Shown here: piece after piece, positions 1 to 9,461 of the stretch | Layout of the letters: each line of letters starts with the position of its first letter | Position numbering within the stretch: position 1 is the first letter of the stretch | Assembly: GCA_016187835.1 (NCBI GenBank) | Contig: JACPIY010000055.1 | Coordinates: 1 to 49,343, forward strand | Source: Deltaproteobacteria bacterium | Lineage (GTDB): Bacteria; Desulfobacterota_D; UBA1144; Nemesobacterales; CSP1-2 | Direction of reading: 5' to 3' | Length of the DNA: 49,343 nucleotides | The notes under the pieces: model-generated | The model's input: the letters and a program-made list of their open reading frames with translations, nothing else | Told to the model about the DNA's origin: nothing | The model's database searches: none | Translations under genes and position numbers: made by a program

Positions 1-372
1 AACCACATATTTACTCATTAGAAACATGCCTTTTACATTGATATCTATAGTCCTATCCCAAACATCCATGGAAGTCGTAACGACTGTGCCGGGTTCCATA
101 ATTCCGGCATTGTTAAAGAGTATATCTATTTTCCCATACCGCTTGTAGAATGCCTTCACCACCCTTTTTACGTCTCCTTCTTTCGAAACATCTCCTCGAT
201 AGGCAACTATCTCTCCTTGCCCCTCAGCTTCCTTTACCACACGATCGAGTTTTAATTTCGTCCTTCCCATAATCCCTACTCTTGCTCCTTCCTTACAAAA
301 AAGAAGTGCCGTGGATTTCCCGATACCCTCTCTGCCTCCGGTAACTATAGCGGTTTCCCCTTTAAGTCTCAT
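1..372 (-). CDS. Short-chain dehydrogenase/reductase, partial
   Basis: Reading the minus strand from an ATG at 372 gives 124 codons open to the left window edge, so the C-terminal half is missing. The start MRLKGETAIVTGG is followed by GREGIGKS, matching the TGxxxGIG dinucleotide-binding turn of classical SDR oxidoreductases. FNNAGI near residue 90 matches the NNAG motif that stabilises the central sheet. The catalytic Ser-Tyr-Lys lies beyond the window. A Rossmann-fold NAD(P)-dependent oxidoreductase is clear from these motifs; substrate cannot be inferred. The gene is divergent from the glycosyltransferase at 850, with a 477-base spacer between them. Confidence 0.85.
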   Translation of the reverse strand, partial: MRLKGETAIVTGGREGIGKSTALLFCKEGARVGIMGRTKLKLDRVVKEAEGQGEIVAYRGDVSKEGDVKRVVKAFYKRYGKIDILFNNAGIMEPGTVVTTSMDVWDRTIDINVKGMFLMSKYVV

Positions 373-849
373 TCTCCGCCTCCGTGCTTTAGATAATTTA
401 GTGTTAAAGTCAATTATACATAACTACTTATGGTTAACTCAATCTCCTCTTAGAAGAGAATTTGAATAAAACCGAAACTCGTTTGAGGTATTTATTACAA
501 AAAAACTTTCTAGGCTCAGCCTTCTCTGAGGAGTATTTTTCTTGGATCCTGATTTTTACTGTATAAAACTACACAGTGCAAATTGTGCGCTGTTGCACAC
601 ATAATTCATAATCATCCTCGTCGAAATTGACGACGAGCTTTATAACCCTCCGTCATGATTGATTACATATTAAAAATTAAATTTCAGAACATCTTGGCAT
701 TGATTTTGCAAATTTAAGACAAAAGGAACAACCCCTTGTCTAACAATCCTAAGATAACGACAACACATAATAAACCTGAAGGATGGGAACGTCTGCAAGT
801 TTTTTCTATGTCACATCGAGAGATGAATTCACCTATTGGAGGGAAATAA
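373..849. other. Divergent intergenic region with a small hairpin
   Basis: This 477-base AT-rich spacer separates the divergent SDR and glycosyltransferase genes and must hold both promoters, but I cannot pick a convincing -35/-10 pair. A hairpin at 617-637 has 7-base arms (CTCGTCG and CGACGAG). A weaker inverted pair, GTGCAA and TTGCAC, lies around 577-598. The right end carries a good ribosome binding site (GGAGGGAAATAA) directly before the ATG at 850. No coding potential is seen. Confidence 0.5.
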
Positions 850-2817
850 ATGTTTAATCTTGAAGATATGGCTACAGCCGGTTTCATTTATTCCGCCTTT
901 TGTTTCGCAGTAGCAGTTATACTCATTGTAGTTCAGAACTTTTGGGGTCGGGGGGAAGACCTCTTTAGGAAATTAGCTTACTTAAAGGTCAACTTGGTTG
1001 CCGCTTTGGGCACCTGGCTTCTCACTCAACAAACCTGGGAAGCTGTAATTTTGATGTCCCTTGGCTTGGCAATCTCTGTCGCTTCGCACTATTTGCTCAG
1101 AAACTTCACCATTGCCGGGCGGCTGTTGATGGCAACTAATTTACTTCTTATGATGTTCGGTTTGCTTTGGGGAACCTGGTTTATCTCCACTATTGATGTC
1201 AGCACCATTACCCGCGTCTTAATGTTTTCGGGCTACCCACTCCTCATCCTCAGTTTATTTCCAGGACTCGTCTCAACCTTTGAGCAGTGGGAGGTGCTCT
1301 GCCGAAAAACCTGGTTGAGGCCCCGCGCGCCGTTGCCTCCGGGACAACTTAAGCATTATCCAAAGGTTTCGCTGCACGTGCCGGCCTATTCTGAGCCACC
1401 CGATATGGTCATAGAAACCCTGAATACAATTGCAAATCTTAGATACCCTAACTTCGAGGTACTTGTGATAGATAACAATACAAAGGACGCCAACCTATGG
1501 AAACCAGTTGAAGAACACTGCCATCGCCTTGGAGAACGCTTCCGCTTCTTCCACGTAGATTCCTTATCCGGCGCAAAAGCAGGGGCGGTAAACTTTGCCC
1601 TCCGTCATACAGCACCCGATGCTGAGATTATCGGAGTTCTTGATAGCGACTATCTGCCAGAACCTGATTTCCTGGAAAGGCTGGTTGGTTATTTTGATGA
1701 TCCCAAGATAGGATTCGTACAAACTCCCCACGATTACAGGGAGTGGGAAAACAGCACTTACCAGAGGATGTGTTATTGGGAATATAAATACTTTTTTGAA
1801 ACTACGATGCCGAGCCTGAACGAACGTGATACAGCACTTACCGTAGGGACTATGTGTTTAATTCGCAGAAAGGCTCTTGAAGATGCGGGAGGTTGGGCTG
1901 AATGGTGTGCAACCGAAGACTCGGAGCTATCTATCCGCATCCATGCCCTTGGTTATTCCTCCGTATATACAAACGTCACTTTTGGCCGAGGGCTTATACC
2001 GGAAACCTTTTCCGGTTATAAGAAGCAGCGATTCAGATGGACGTTTGGCCCGGTGCAGGAACTCAAGCGTCATTTCCGGCTCTACCTGCCAAGGTTTTTG
2101 GCCCGCCCTTCCGCTTTATCCACATTGCAAAAGATTCACCATATGAATCACGGTCTTGGCTATTTAAACATTGGATTAGGTTTTCTTCTCATTCCTTTTG
2201 GAATAGCAACCGTTATCTCAATGCTTTTACATGGCGAAGCGGTGGATATACCGAATACATTGTGGATAACATCTTCTATGGCGCTAGCATCCGGACTTGC
2301 TCTCTGGTGGCTGGCTTACCGGGTTTTCTTAAAATGCTCCCTGAAAGACACAATCGGAGCACTCATTGCAAGCAGAGCACTCAACCATACCTATAACATG
2401 GCAAGCATTCAGGGACTTTTCATTCCGCAAATACCATGGAAACGCACTAATAAATTCAAGTCTCTTCCATTGGGTTTGGGTGCCCTGACCTCAGTCCAAA
2501 CGGAACTATCAATCGGTGCTGCGATGCTGTTATTTGTGGGAGTTGCTTTATCGTTCTTCCCACAGACGGGACTACACCTCATGCTGCTTATCGGGATTCT
2601 CTTGCGGAGCCTTGATTACTTTGCCGCCCCAGTTATGGCTATTCTTGCGGAAAACGACGTGAGGGCACAGCAGAGTCAGGGCAAGTTTGTCAAGAAAGCT
2701 GTTGCCGGCGGAATGACTCAAGTAATTAATTCTAGTGATTCATATGACTTTTCAATATTTAGAAAACCAGACCTAGCCCATCGGCTAGGCGGCAACGAGC
2801 AAGCATACCCTGAGTGA
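850..2817 (+). CDS. Membrane glycosyltransferase family 2 (cellulose-synthase-like)
   Basis: This 655-residue processive-type glycosyltransferase has about four hydrophobic segments in residues 1-145, a cytosolic GT-A domain from about 170 to 400, and further membrane segments from about 430 to 620. Key motifs are visible: VPAYSEPP at the start of the GT-A fold, DSDYLPEPDFL near residue 265 (the DxD metal/UDP-sugar site), TEDSELSIR near 357 (catalytic acidic residue), and QRFRWTFG near 393 (the QxxRW acceptor/product motif). Such enzymes polymerise or transfer a UDP-sugar at the inner membrane. The polymer cannot be named: no bcsB, bcsZ or PilZ domain is nearby. It is preceded by a strong GGAGGG site and stands alone. 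Confidence 0.85.
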   Translation: MFNLEDMATAGFIYSAFCFAVAVILIVVQNFWGRGEDLFRKLAYLKVNLVAALGTWLLTQQTWEAVILMSLGLAISVASHYLLRNFTIAGRLLMATNLLLMMFGLLWGTWFISTIDVSTITRVLMFSGYPLLILSLFPGLVSTFEQWEVLCRKTWLRPRAPLPPGQLKHYPKVSLHVPAYSEPPDMVIETLNTIANLRYPNFEVLVIDNNTKDANLWKPVEEHCHRLGERFRFFHVDSLSGAKAGAVNFALRHTAPDAEIIGVLDSDYLPEPDFLERLVGYFDDPKIGFVQTPHDYREWENSTYQRMCYWEYKYFFETTMPSLNERDTALTVGTMCLIRRKALEDAGGWAEWCATEDSELSIRIHALGYSSVYTNVTFGRGLIPETFSGYKKQRFRWTFGPVQELKRHFRLYLPRFLARPSALSTLQKIHHMNHGLGYLNIGLGFLLIPFGIATVISMLLHGEAVDIPNTLWITSSMALASGLALWWLAYRVFLKCSLKDTIGALIASRALNHTYNMASIQGLFIPQIPWKRTNKFKSLPLGLGALTSVQTELSIGAAMLLFVGVALSFFPQTGLHLMLLIGILLRSLDYFAAPVMAILAENDVRAQQSQGKFVKKAVAGGMTQVINSSDSYDFSIFRKPDLAHRLGGNEQAYPE

Positions 2818-2898
2818 TAGACGAAGGAACTCGTTTACTACCCAGAGTTAAAAACCTTTTTTGATTCCCACATCAAACAACAAATCCATTCTAAATTT

Positions 2899-2932
2899 GT
2901 CGTATGGGCGGTTGGTAAACCGCTCATACGAC
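2899..2932 (+). terminator. Strong hairpin after the glycosyltransferase gene
   Basis: Two 15-base arms (2899-2913 and 2918-2932, beginning GTCGTATG and ending CATACGAC) pair with one G-U wobble around a 4-base loop. It lies 80 bases after the stop codon. There is no clean T-run afterwards (TGTTTGAA), so it may be an RNA-stabilising or factor-dependent element rather than a classical intrinsic terminator. Confidence 0.55.
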
Positions 2933-3089
2933 TGTTTGAAATAACCTTTAGGAACTACTCTTGGAATCTATTTCTCCAAAATATCACTTTGATATTCAAT
3001 GATTTTTTGTTAGCTTTTATATTTATGACTTATTTTACGCACATTTTATCTTTTACCTTGCCCGAAAGTATTAACCTAGTATCTATTTC

Positions 3090-3119
3090 GGTAGAGACGC
3101 AAAATTTTGCGTCCCTACC
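3090..3119. repeat. GTAGAGAC-family palindrome, copy 1
   Basis: A 30-base near-perfect palindrome beginning GGTAGAGACGC and ending GCGTCCCTACC, with AAAATTTT at its centre and one mismatched pair. It belongs to a family with further members at 5571, 12135, 23326, 28062 and 33395. An apparent 65-codon reading frame at 2989-3186 runs through it and is not believed. The rest of the 2818-3223 spacer shows nothing else recognisable apart from the hairpin at 2899. Confidence 0.85.
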
Positions 3120-3223
3120 ATTCCTAGATTCCCGCTTTAAAACACCCGGGAAGATTGCTTTTACATTTCATACGTGCGTAAAATGAGTTTGAGCAGAGTA
3201 GGAACAGTAAGGAGCACCTCGAC

Positions 3224-4027
3224 ATGGAGCTAAAGCCACTGGGTAATACTGGAGTGATGTTGCCGGAAATAGGACTTGGTACCTGGAGCTATAGTGGTGG
3301 TGTAGACCCTCTTCGAAAAGGAATCAAACTGGGCGCCTACCTGATAGATACTGCAGAGGGATATAACACCGAAGACGTGGTAGGCCAGGCTACAAAGGGC
3401 ATACGCAAAAGGGTGTTTATCGCCACCAAAGTATCTGGCAGACATCTGCGTTACGATCAAGTGCTAAGGGCTGCAGAAGAAAGTCTGCGCAAGCTGGATA
3501 CCGACTATATAGACCTTTACCAGGTTCACTGGCCGAACTCCAGCGTTCCCATCAAGGAGACAATGCGTGCGATCGAAGTGCTCGTGGATTCCGGCCGAGT
3601 TAAATACATCGGCGTAAGTAATTTCTCCGTAAGTGAATTACGCGAAGCCCAGGCTGCAATGAGCAAATATCCAATCGTCTCCAACCAGGTCTTGTATAAC
3701 CTAAACAGCAGGGATATAGAGCGGGAGTTGATACCCTATTGTGAGAAGCATCAGGTGACGATTCTTGCCTACACCCCTTTGGATAGCGGTAGCCTGGCAA
3801 AGAGTCCTCCCTTTAGGCGGAGCAGGGGAATGGAGGTACTTGAGCAAATTGCAAATCAGTCGCAGAAAACAATTGTTCAAGTAGCACTTAATTGGTGTAC
3901 ATCGCATCCCAATGTCATCGCCATTCCTAAATCCAACAGCGGAGCCCGAACCATAGAGAACTGCGGAGCTTCAGGATGGAGATTGTCGCAGGCACAGGTA
4001 GAACTTCTAGATAAAGCCTTTTCGTAG
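3224..4027 (+). CDS. Aldo/keto reductase
   Basis: A 267-residue (alpha/beta)8-barrel NADPH-dependent reductase. The catalytic tetrad is visible: Asp and Tyr in DTAEGY, Lys in IATKVS, and His in YQVHWP. IGVSNFS marks the strand shared by the family, and IAIPKS near the C-terminus contributes to NADPH phosphate binding. It is somewhat shorter than typical family members (about 280-330 residues), mainly through a compact C-terminus, but all catalytic parts are present. An AAGGAG site precedes the ATG. The substrate is unknown; these enzymes reduce aldehydes or ketones, or oxidise the alcohols. It is a single gene with no operon partner. Confidence 0.88.
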   Translation: MELKPLGNTGVMLPEIGLGTWSYSGGVDPLRKGIKLGAYLIDTAEGYNTEDVVGQATKGIRKRVFIATKVSGRHLRYDQVLRAAEESLRKLDTDYIDLYQVHWPNSSVPIKETMRAIEVLVDSGRVKYIGVSNFSVSELREAQAAMSKYPIVSNQVLYNLNSRDIERELIPYCEKHQVTILAYTPLDSGSLAKSPPFRRSRGMEVLEQIANQSQKTIVQVALNWCTSHPNVIAIPKSNSGARTIENCGASGWRLSQAQVELLDKAFS

Positions 4028-4080
4028 AGAGGAAAAAGACAGCATGTAAATTTCAGGACATAGAATACAGAGCATATAAA

Positions 4081-4262
4081 ATGAATCATGATTCATGTAT
4101 CTTCCATCACTTTATCAATCTGGTTAGGCAACGAGTCCCTTCGATAGAACTCAGGACATGCTTGCCCGTTCAGCATAGCCACCAGCAAGATTGTTGGCCT
4201 ACCCCTAGAAAGGCGAAAGATAAGATGCCGGATACAGGATGCAGGATAAACAATATACATGC
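4081..4262. repeat. 'GATGCAGGATACAGG' short-word repeats
   Basis: The spacer begins with a perfect 16-base palindrome at 4081-4096 (ATGAATCATGATTCAT). It contains CCCTTCGATAGAACTCAGGA near 4138, a word related to the CTTCGACTCCGCTCAGGA word at 16254. It ends with GATGCCGGATACAGGATGCA at about 4224-4243. The same GGATACA/GGATGCA vocabulary with an inverted partner recurs at 20541. The short frame at 4081-4287 is a product of these words and is not a gene. Confidence 0.65.
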
Positions 4263-4326
4263 GTCATCTATCTTGTTATTCGTTTAAATTTGTGTTCATT
4301 GATGGATAATAAGACTGTTAAGTAAA

Positions 4327-5490
4327 ATGAAAAATCAGTTTCGCATTAACATCTACCACTCCATAAAGTTTATAGACAAAGAAAAATATAACCGTATTGT
4401 TGATCTCGAAAACCCATTCCTGGAATACGAGTTCTTAGAGGCTCTGGAAGAATCGGGTTGCGTCGGCCCTCGTACTACGTGGCACCCACGTTATATAGTA
4501 CTGACAGACGAAGAGAAAATAATAGGAGCCATAACCTTCTACATTAAATACGATTCCTATGGTGAGTATATTTTTGATTGGGAGTGGGCAAGGGCTTATC
4601 AAAATGCCAGACTCCGCTATTATCCCAAAGCCTTAGTGGCAATACCTTTTACCCCGGCTAACGGCACCCGAATCTTGGTGGATTCCTCCTACTCCTCCGA
4701 TGAATGTGCCGGTTGGATGGCTAAGTATTTAATAGAGTTCTGCTCACAAGAGAACCTGTCATCAATTCACTTTCTTTTTTTAACCGAAAAAGAGCAACTC
4801 TTTCTCGAAAAGCTTGGTTTCTTATCCAGGAAAACTCATCAGTATCACTGGAAAAACCGTAATTACGAAACCTTTAATGACTTTCTCGATGATTTACGTT
4901 CCAACAGGAAAAAACAAATTCGCAAGGAGAGAAAGTCAATAGAGCAGTCCGAGCTAGACATAAAAATTATTGAGAAGAATGACATACAAAGAGAAAATAT
5001 AGATGCAATTTGGAAATTCTATATGGATACCCACTCAAGAAAATGGGTAAGCCCCTATCTCAATAGAAGGTTCTTCGACCTCATTTTTAAGAATTTCAGA
5101 CCCCGTTTAGTTACTGTGCTTGCTAAGGAGAAAAACAATTGGGTGGGGGGAACTTTTAATATTGTAAAGAATAACAGGCTATTTGGTCGCTACTGGGGTT
5201 GTACCGCAGATTATGCAAACCTGCATTTTGAATGTTGTTTCTATCGTTTAATTGATTATGCTATAGAAAATAAGATTGATATATTTGAGGCAGGTGCGCA
5301 GGGGGAACATAAGTTTTTAAGAGGTTTTGCCGCAGTGCCCACATATAGTTCTCATTTTATTTTTCATGAAGGAGGAAGAACCGCAATCGAAGATTATTTG
5401 ATACGTGAAAGAGAACATACTACCAGGTTGATAAACGATTTTAATAAACAATCACCATTGAAATATTTAAATGGGCGGTCAGAAAAGTAA
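4327..5490 (+). CDS. FemAB-like / GNAT-fold N-acyltransferase (DUF482 family)
   Basis: This 387-residue protein matches, from memory, the 'peptidoglycan biosynthesis/recognition' FemAB-like family (PF04339). Recognisable landmarks are NPFLEYEFLEALEESG at about 30-45, YGEYIFDWEWA at about 80-90, YYPKALVAIPFTP around 100, and a C-terminal GAQGEHKFLRGF. Length and order fit full-length members. The family is predicted to have paired GNAT-like folds and to transfer an acyl or aminoacyl group, but the substrate is not established. The start has no good ribosome binding site; the ATG at 4327 is chosen because conserved sequence begins soon after. It lies upstream of clpS-clpA but is separated by 180 bases of repeats. 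Confidence 0.8.
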   Translation: MKNQFRINIYHSIKFIDKEKYNRIVDLENPFLEYEFLEALEESGCVGPRTTWHPRYIVLTDEEKIIGAITFYIKYDSYGEYIFDWEWARAYQNARLRYYPKALVAIPFTPANGTRILVDSSYSSDECAGWMAKYLIEFCSQENLSSIHFLFLTEKEQLFLEKLGFLSRKTHQYHWKNRNYETFNDFLDDLRSNRKKQIRKERKSIEQSELDIKIIEKNDIQRENIDAIWKFYMDTHSRKWVSPYLNRRFFDLIFKNFRPRLVTVLAKEKNNWVGGTFNIVKNNRLFGRYWGCTADYANLHFECCFYRLIDYAIENKIDIFEAGAQGEHKFLRGFAAVPTYSSHFIFHEGGRTAIEDYLIREREHTTRLINDFNKQSPLKYLNGRSEK

Positions 5491-5509
5491 AAGGAAATCT
5501 AACAGTTAA

Positions 5510-5636
5510 GCCACTAAGGCGCAAAGGAATAGTAAAAGTAGGTTGAAAAATCGGAATACTGAGGAACTTGTAGAGATGCAAAATTTTGCGTCTCTAGCTT
5601 AATTCTAACTTCGTGTCTTAGTATCTTTGTGGCCGA
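5510..5636. repeat. Composite inverted repeat with a nested GTAGAGAC palindrome
   Basis: The outer arms are GCCACTAAGGCGCAAAGG (5510-5527) and CTTTGTGGC (5625-5633) with CGTGTCTTAG just inside, the reverse complement of a CTAAGACACG word. Inside sits a 26-base palindrome at 5571-5596, TAGAGATGCAAAA meeting TTTTGCGTCTCTA, with one mismatched pair, belonging to the GTAGAGAC family. One repeat family has thus landed inside another, in the spacer between the acyltransferase and clpS. Confidence 0.8.
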
Positions 5637-5672
5637 ACAGTTGCTAAGAAATAATATTGAGGCGTAAGATTC

Positions 5673-6014
5673 ATGGCGGATGAAAAAATAAAAACCGGCG
5701 ATTTGGAGGGAGAACTTCTTACAGAAGAAAGGGTTCAGCTAAAAAGACCAGATATGTATAGGATAGTGCTCTTGAATGACGACTATACTCCAAGAGAGTT
5801 TGTAGTATGGGTTTTAGTGAAGGTTTTTTATAAGAGTATGGAAGAAGCCACGAGAATAATGCTGGAAGCCCATACCAAAGGCAAGAGCACTGTTGGCGTC
5901 TATACCTATGACGTAGCTAAAACCAAAGTAATGCAGGTAGAAAAACTGGCGGAGCAGTACGAGCATCCTCTAAAATGTATTATGGAAGTTGAAGAAGGCG
6001 GTGAAGTGGAATGA
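5673..6014 (+). CDS. clpS: ATP-dependent Clp protease adaptor ClpS
   Basis: A 113-residue N-recognin. After a flexible N-terminal stretch (about 1-28) comes the ClpS core with MYRIVLLNDDYTPREFVVWVL, the hallmark segment that forms the N-degron pocket and ClpA contact surface, and KGKSTVGVYTYDVAKTK further on. ClpS delivers substrates bearing destabilising N-terminal residues to ClpA. Its stop overlaps the clpA start by four bases (ATGA at 6011-6014), so the two are translationally coupled. Length is typical. Confidence 0.96.
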   Translation: MADEKIKTGDLEGELLTEERVQLKRPDMYRIVLLNDDYTPREFVVWVLVKVFYKSMEEATRIMLEAHTKGKSTVGVYTYDVAKTKVMQVEKLAEQYEHPLKCIMEVEEGGEVE

Positions 6015-8254
6015 TAATTTCAGAGGAATTAGAAAAGGCTCTACAAAGGTCCTATGAAGAAGCAAAAAGAAGAAGGAATGAATTTATCACGCTAGAGCAC
6101 ATTTTGCTTGCACTAACCGAAGACGCCCTTGCTGCTGAAATTTTAGCAGGATGCGGAGTGGATTTAAAAAAACTGAAAGCCTCATTAGACGATTTTATGA
6201 ATAAAAATATGCCGCCGATTGATTCGGAATACCTCCCTGAACCACAGTACTCCTTAGACAGCAAATTCGTTTTGCAGTTTGCGGCAATGCACGTGGAATC
6301 CGCAGAGAAAAAAGAACTAAACAGTGGCAATGTATTAATAGCTATGTTTAGGGCAGAGGAATCGCACGCAGTATATTTTTTAATAGAACAGGGTCTTACC
6401 CGTTACAAAGTTGTTCGCTATGTATCGCATGGGACTTCTAAATACGCTCAAGAAACAGAATCAAAAACCGCTTCCGGCGGCACTGTGAGAGAAAGCATTC
6501 AACAACCAAAAGACCCGCTTGCAGAGTTCTGTACCAACTTAGTTCAAAAAGCCAAAGAGGGTAGAATTGACCCCTTAATCGGGCGTGAGACTGAGATTGA
6601 ACGAACGATTCATATCTTAGCCAGAAGACGAAAAAATAATCCTATCTTTGTGGGAGATGCTGGCGTAGGTAAGACTGCAATAGCAGAGGGACTTGCTTTG
6701 CGAATCGTTGAAAAAAGAGTTCCCCCTTCTTTAGAAAATTTAAACATTTATGCTTTAGATATGGGCGCTCTAACTGCAGGGACGCGCTACAGAGGAGATT
6801 TTGAGGAGAGATTAAAGGCGATAATAGATTCCGTTAAAGGCGATCTCAACAAAGTGTTATTTATAGATGAAATTCATACGGTTATAGGCGCAGGCGCTGT
6901 CTCAGGCGGTGCATTAGACGCTTCCAATATGCTAAAGCCAGCGCTTGCGAGTGGCGAGATACGTTGTATCGGTACTACGACCTTAAAAGATTACAGGAGC
7001 GTTTTCGAAAAAGATCATGCTTTAGCAAGGCGGTTCCAGAGAATAGATGTATATGAACCTAATCAGGAAGAAACCCTTAAGATACTTCTAGGTTTAAAGA
7101 AATATTATGAAGATTATCACAAAGTTAGCTACTCGACATCAGCTCTGAAGGCCGCAGTAGAGCTATCGGCTAAATATCTAAACGATAGAAGGCTGCCAGA
7201 TAAGGCAATAGACATTATTGACGAAGCTGGTGCTGATGTGAAGCTCAGAAATTTCAAATCGGAAACAAAGCAGGTTACCGTTAAAGACATCGAAGCTCTG
7301 GTTTCAAAAATAGCCAAAATACCCACCCGTACCGTCAAAGTAGACGATCGCCAAAGACTAATGACCCTTGCAGCCGATCTAAAGAAAGTAATTTTTGGTC
7401 AGGACGATGCGGTTGATAAGGTAGCAACGGCGATTCAAATGTCCCGGGCCGGGCTTAACGAACCATATAAACCAGTGGGTTCTTTTATGTTTGCCGGTCC
7501 TACAGGAGTGGGAAAAACGGAACTTGCAAAACAATTGGCGAATGCGCTTGGCATAGAGTTTATACGCTTCGACATGAGCGAGTACATGGAAAAGCACACC
7601 GTTTCACGTTTAATCGGTTCACCTCCAGGTTATGTAGGGTTTGACCAGGGAGGTCAGCTCACTGAAGCAGTTCACCAAAACCCTCATGCCGTTCTACTTC
7701 TAGATGAGATTGAAAAGGCACACGAGGATATTTATAACATATTGCTTCAAGTTATGGATCATGCTACTTTAACGGACTCAAACGGCAGAAAAGTGGATTT
7801 TAGACAAATAGTACTGATCCTCACTACCAATACCGGTTCGAGAGAGAGCAGTAAAAGAACTATGGGGTTTGGCAAGGGTCAATACGAGGATAAAAGCAGG
7901 CAGGCTATTGAGAGATACTTTAGCCCGGAATTTAGAAATCGCTTAAACGCTATCGTATACTTTAACTCTCTAGACGTGAAGGTGGTTGGAAGGGTCGTGG
8001 ATAAAATGATAGGTCAATTAGCTGAAAGATTAAAACCTAGAAAAGTGAATATTGAACTGGATACAAAAGCAAGAACATATCTGGCGGAAAAAGGATACGA
8101 CCCTCAATTAGGTGCAAGACCAATTCAGAGATTGATAGACGACGAAATTACCGAGAGGCTATCCAAGGAAATTTTATTTGGAAACCTATCGAACGGTGGG
8201 AATGTAAGAATTATTATAAAAGAAGACAAATTGGAATTTGATTTTGAATCTTAA
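6011..8254 (+). CDS. clpA: ATP-dependent Clp protease ATPase subunit ClpA
   Basis: A 747-residue class I Clp/Hsp100 unfoldase. The N-domain with two Clp_N repeats spans about 1-150. D1 carries Walker [14 protein letters not shown] (near 215) and Walker [11 protein letters not shown]2 carries Walker [14 protein letters not shown] (near 495) and Walker [12 protein letters not shown]. The M-domain typical of ClpB is absent, which with the clpS partner identifies ClpA. The MGFGKGQ segment after D2 Walker B sits where ClpA has its ClpP-docking loop. It unfolds substrates and threads them into ClpP; no clpP lies in the window. Co-transcribed with clpS through a four-base overlap. Confidence 0.97.
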   Translation: MIISEELEKALQRSYEEAKRRRNEFITLEHILLALTEDALAAEILAGCGVDLKKLKASLDDFMNKNMPPIDSEYLPEPQYSLDSKFVLQFAAMHVESAEKKELNSGNVLIAMFRAEESHAVYFLIEQGLTRYKVVRYVSHGTSKYAQETESKTASGGTVRESIQQPKDPLAEFCTNLVQKAKEGRIDPLIGRETEIERTIHILARRRKNNPIFVGDAGVGKTAIAEGLALRIVEKRVPPSLENLNIYALDMGALTAGTRYRGDFEERLKAIIDSVKGDLNKVLFIDEIHTVIGAGAVSGGALDASNMLKPALASGEIRCIGTTTLKDYRSVFEKDHALARRFQRIDVYEPNQEETLKILLGLKKYYEDYHKVSYSTSALKAAVELSAKYLNDRRLPDKAIDIIDEAGADVKLRNFKSETKQVTVKDIEALVSKIAKIPTRTVKVDDRQRLMTLAADLKKVIFGQDDAVDKVATAIQMSRAGLNEPYKPVGSFMFAGPTGVGKTELAKQLANALGIEFIRFDMSEYMEKHTVSRLIGSPPGYVGFDQGGQLTEAVHQNPHAVLLLDEIEKAHEDIYNILLQVMDHATLTDSNGRKVDFRQIVLILTTNTGSRESSKRTMGFGKGQYEDKSRQAIERYFSPEFRNRLNAIVYFNSLDVKVVGRVVDKMIGQLAERLKPRKVNIELDTKARTYLAEKGYDPQLGARPIQRLIDDEITERLSKEILFGNLSNGGNVRIIIKEDKLEFDFES

Positions 8255-8403
8255 TTAGGGTTGTTTCATCTTATTTTAATCGGGTATGATGTCTGGTAAA
8301 GGCTTAGTTCTAAATAATATAGAGACCTGCTCCGACAATTGTTTAATCCTACTTTTAGAAAGCAAAAATTTATCTTATAAAGCCAACAAGGAGGTAGAAT
8401 GCT

Positions 8404-9258
8404 ATGTTCGCTTCAAACAAACTAAAGTCAATGTTCTTCACCTTCACTTTTTTAATGCTTGTAATTTCCGGCTCCATTCTAGCCGAGGAAGCTAGTAAAG
8501 AAGAAGTCGTAAAGACCCCTGATATAAAGTATGAAGAAGTTACATACACTTCAAATGAAGTAACGTTCAAAGGATACCTTGCTTACGATAACAACATAGA
8601 GGGCAAAAGGCCCGGAGTGCTGGTCGTACACGAATGGTGGGGTCTTAACGATCATGCACGCCAACGTGCTAATATGTTAGCTGAATTGGGCTATACCGCC
8701 CTTGCCGTAGACATGTACGGTGAGGCAAAGCAGGCAGCGAATCCCGATGAGGCCGGAAAGATGTCCGGTATGGTTATGGGGAATCTGGATGATGCCCAGG
8801 CAAGGTTTGAGGCAGCTCTGGAATTGCTAAAAAATCAAAAGACGGTTGATCCTCAACATATTGCTGCAATTGGGTACTGTTTCGGTGGAGCAGTCGTGTT
8901 AAACTTGGCGCTCCGTGGCGTGGACCTGGACGGTGTAGCAAGCTTTCATGGAATTCTTCCAACAACCGCCCCTGCCAAACCCGCAGAGGTGAAAGCAAAT
9001 GTTTTAGTTTTTCATGGAGCGGATGACCAGTTTGTGAGCAAAGAACAGATAGAGCAATTTAAACAGGTCATGAAAAATGCTAATGCTAATTTCGACGTCA
9101 TAACCTATCCAAACGCAAAGCATAGCTTTACCGTCCCTGAAGCTGATGCTAACGCAAAGAAATTTAATATTCCTCTCGGATATAATGCGGAAGCAGATAA
9201 AGACTCATGGGAAAAGTTGCAAGAGTTCTTTAAGAAAATCTTTAAAAAAGAAAGCTAA
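8404..9258 (+). CDS. Secreted dienelactone hydrolase family protein
   Basis: A 284-residue alpha/beta hydrolase with an N-terminal signal peptide (Lys-containing start, hydrophobic FFTFTFLMLVISGSILA, likely cleavage before EEASK). HEWWGLND follows the first core strands, and GYCFGGAVVL at about 157 holds the Cys nucleophile expected in dienelactone hydrolases. The Asp (GADDQF) and His (AKHSFTVP) complete the triad. DLH enzymes hydrolyse cyclic enol-lactones; exported relatives have unknown substrates, so an esterase or lactonase role in the periplasm is an inference. An excellent AAGGAGG site precedes the ATG at 8404; the nearby ATG at 8399 is out of frame. Confidence 0.9.
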   Translation: MFASNKLKSMFFTFTFLMLVISGSILAEEASKEEVVKTPDIKYEEVTYTSNEVTFKGYLAYDNNIEGKRPGVLVVHEWWGLNDHARQRANMLAELGYTALAVDMYGEAKQAANPDEAGKMSGMVMGNLDDAQARFEAALELLKNQKTVDPQHIAAIGYCFGGAVVLNLALRGVDLDGVASFHGILPTTAPAKPAEVKANVLVFHGADDQFVSKEQIEQFKQVMKNANANFDVITYPNAKHSFTVPEADANAKKFNIPLGYNAEADKDSWEKLQEFFKKIFKKES

Positions 9259-9461
9259 GAAAAGTCTAAACGTTGGCACATACTTTTTAGCTAGGGTAGA
9301 AATACCCCAACTAAGTCTATTCCCTTTTGTACAGCCTTTTATGTTTCAGACAAACCAAAGCTTCAAGTAAATTTCTTTTATTGAAGATCACATACAACTA
9401 TTTTCCCTGGGTATAATTACCGGAAAGGAAGATCAATCTTATTTACAAAGGAGTTTGTTAA

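Noticed and set aside
2989-3186. Plus-strand frame of 65 codons
   Set aside because: It is crossed by the GTAGAG palindrome, has no ribosome site and no recognisable protein features.
8286-8495. Plus-strand frame of 69 codons before the hydrolase
   Set aside because: It overlaps the well-supported hydrolase start and signal peptide and has no ribosome site.
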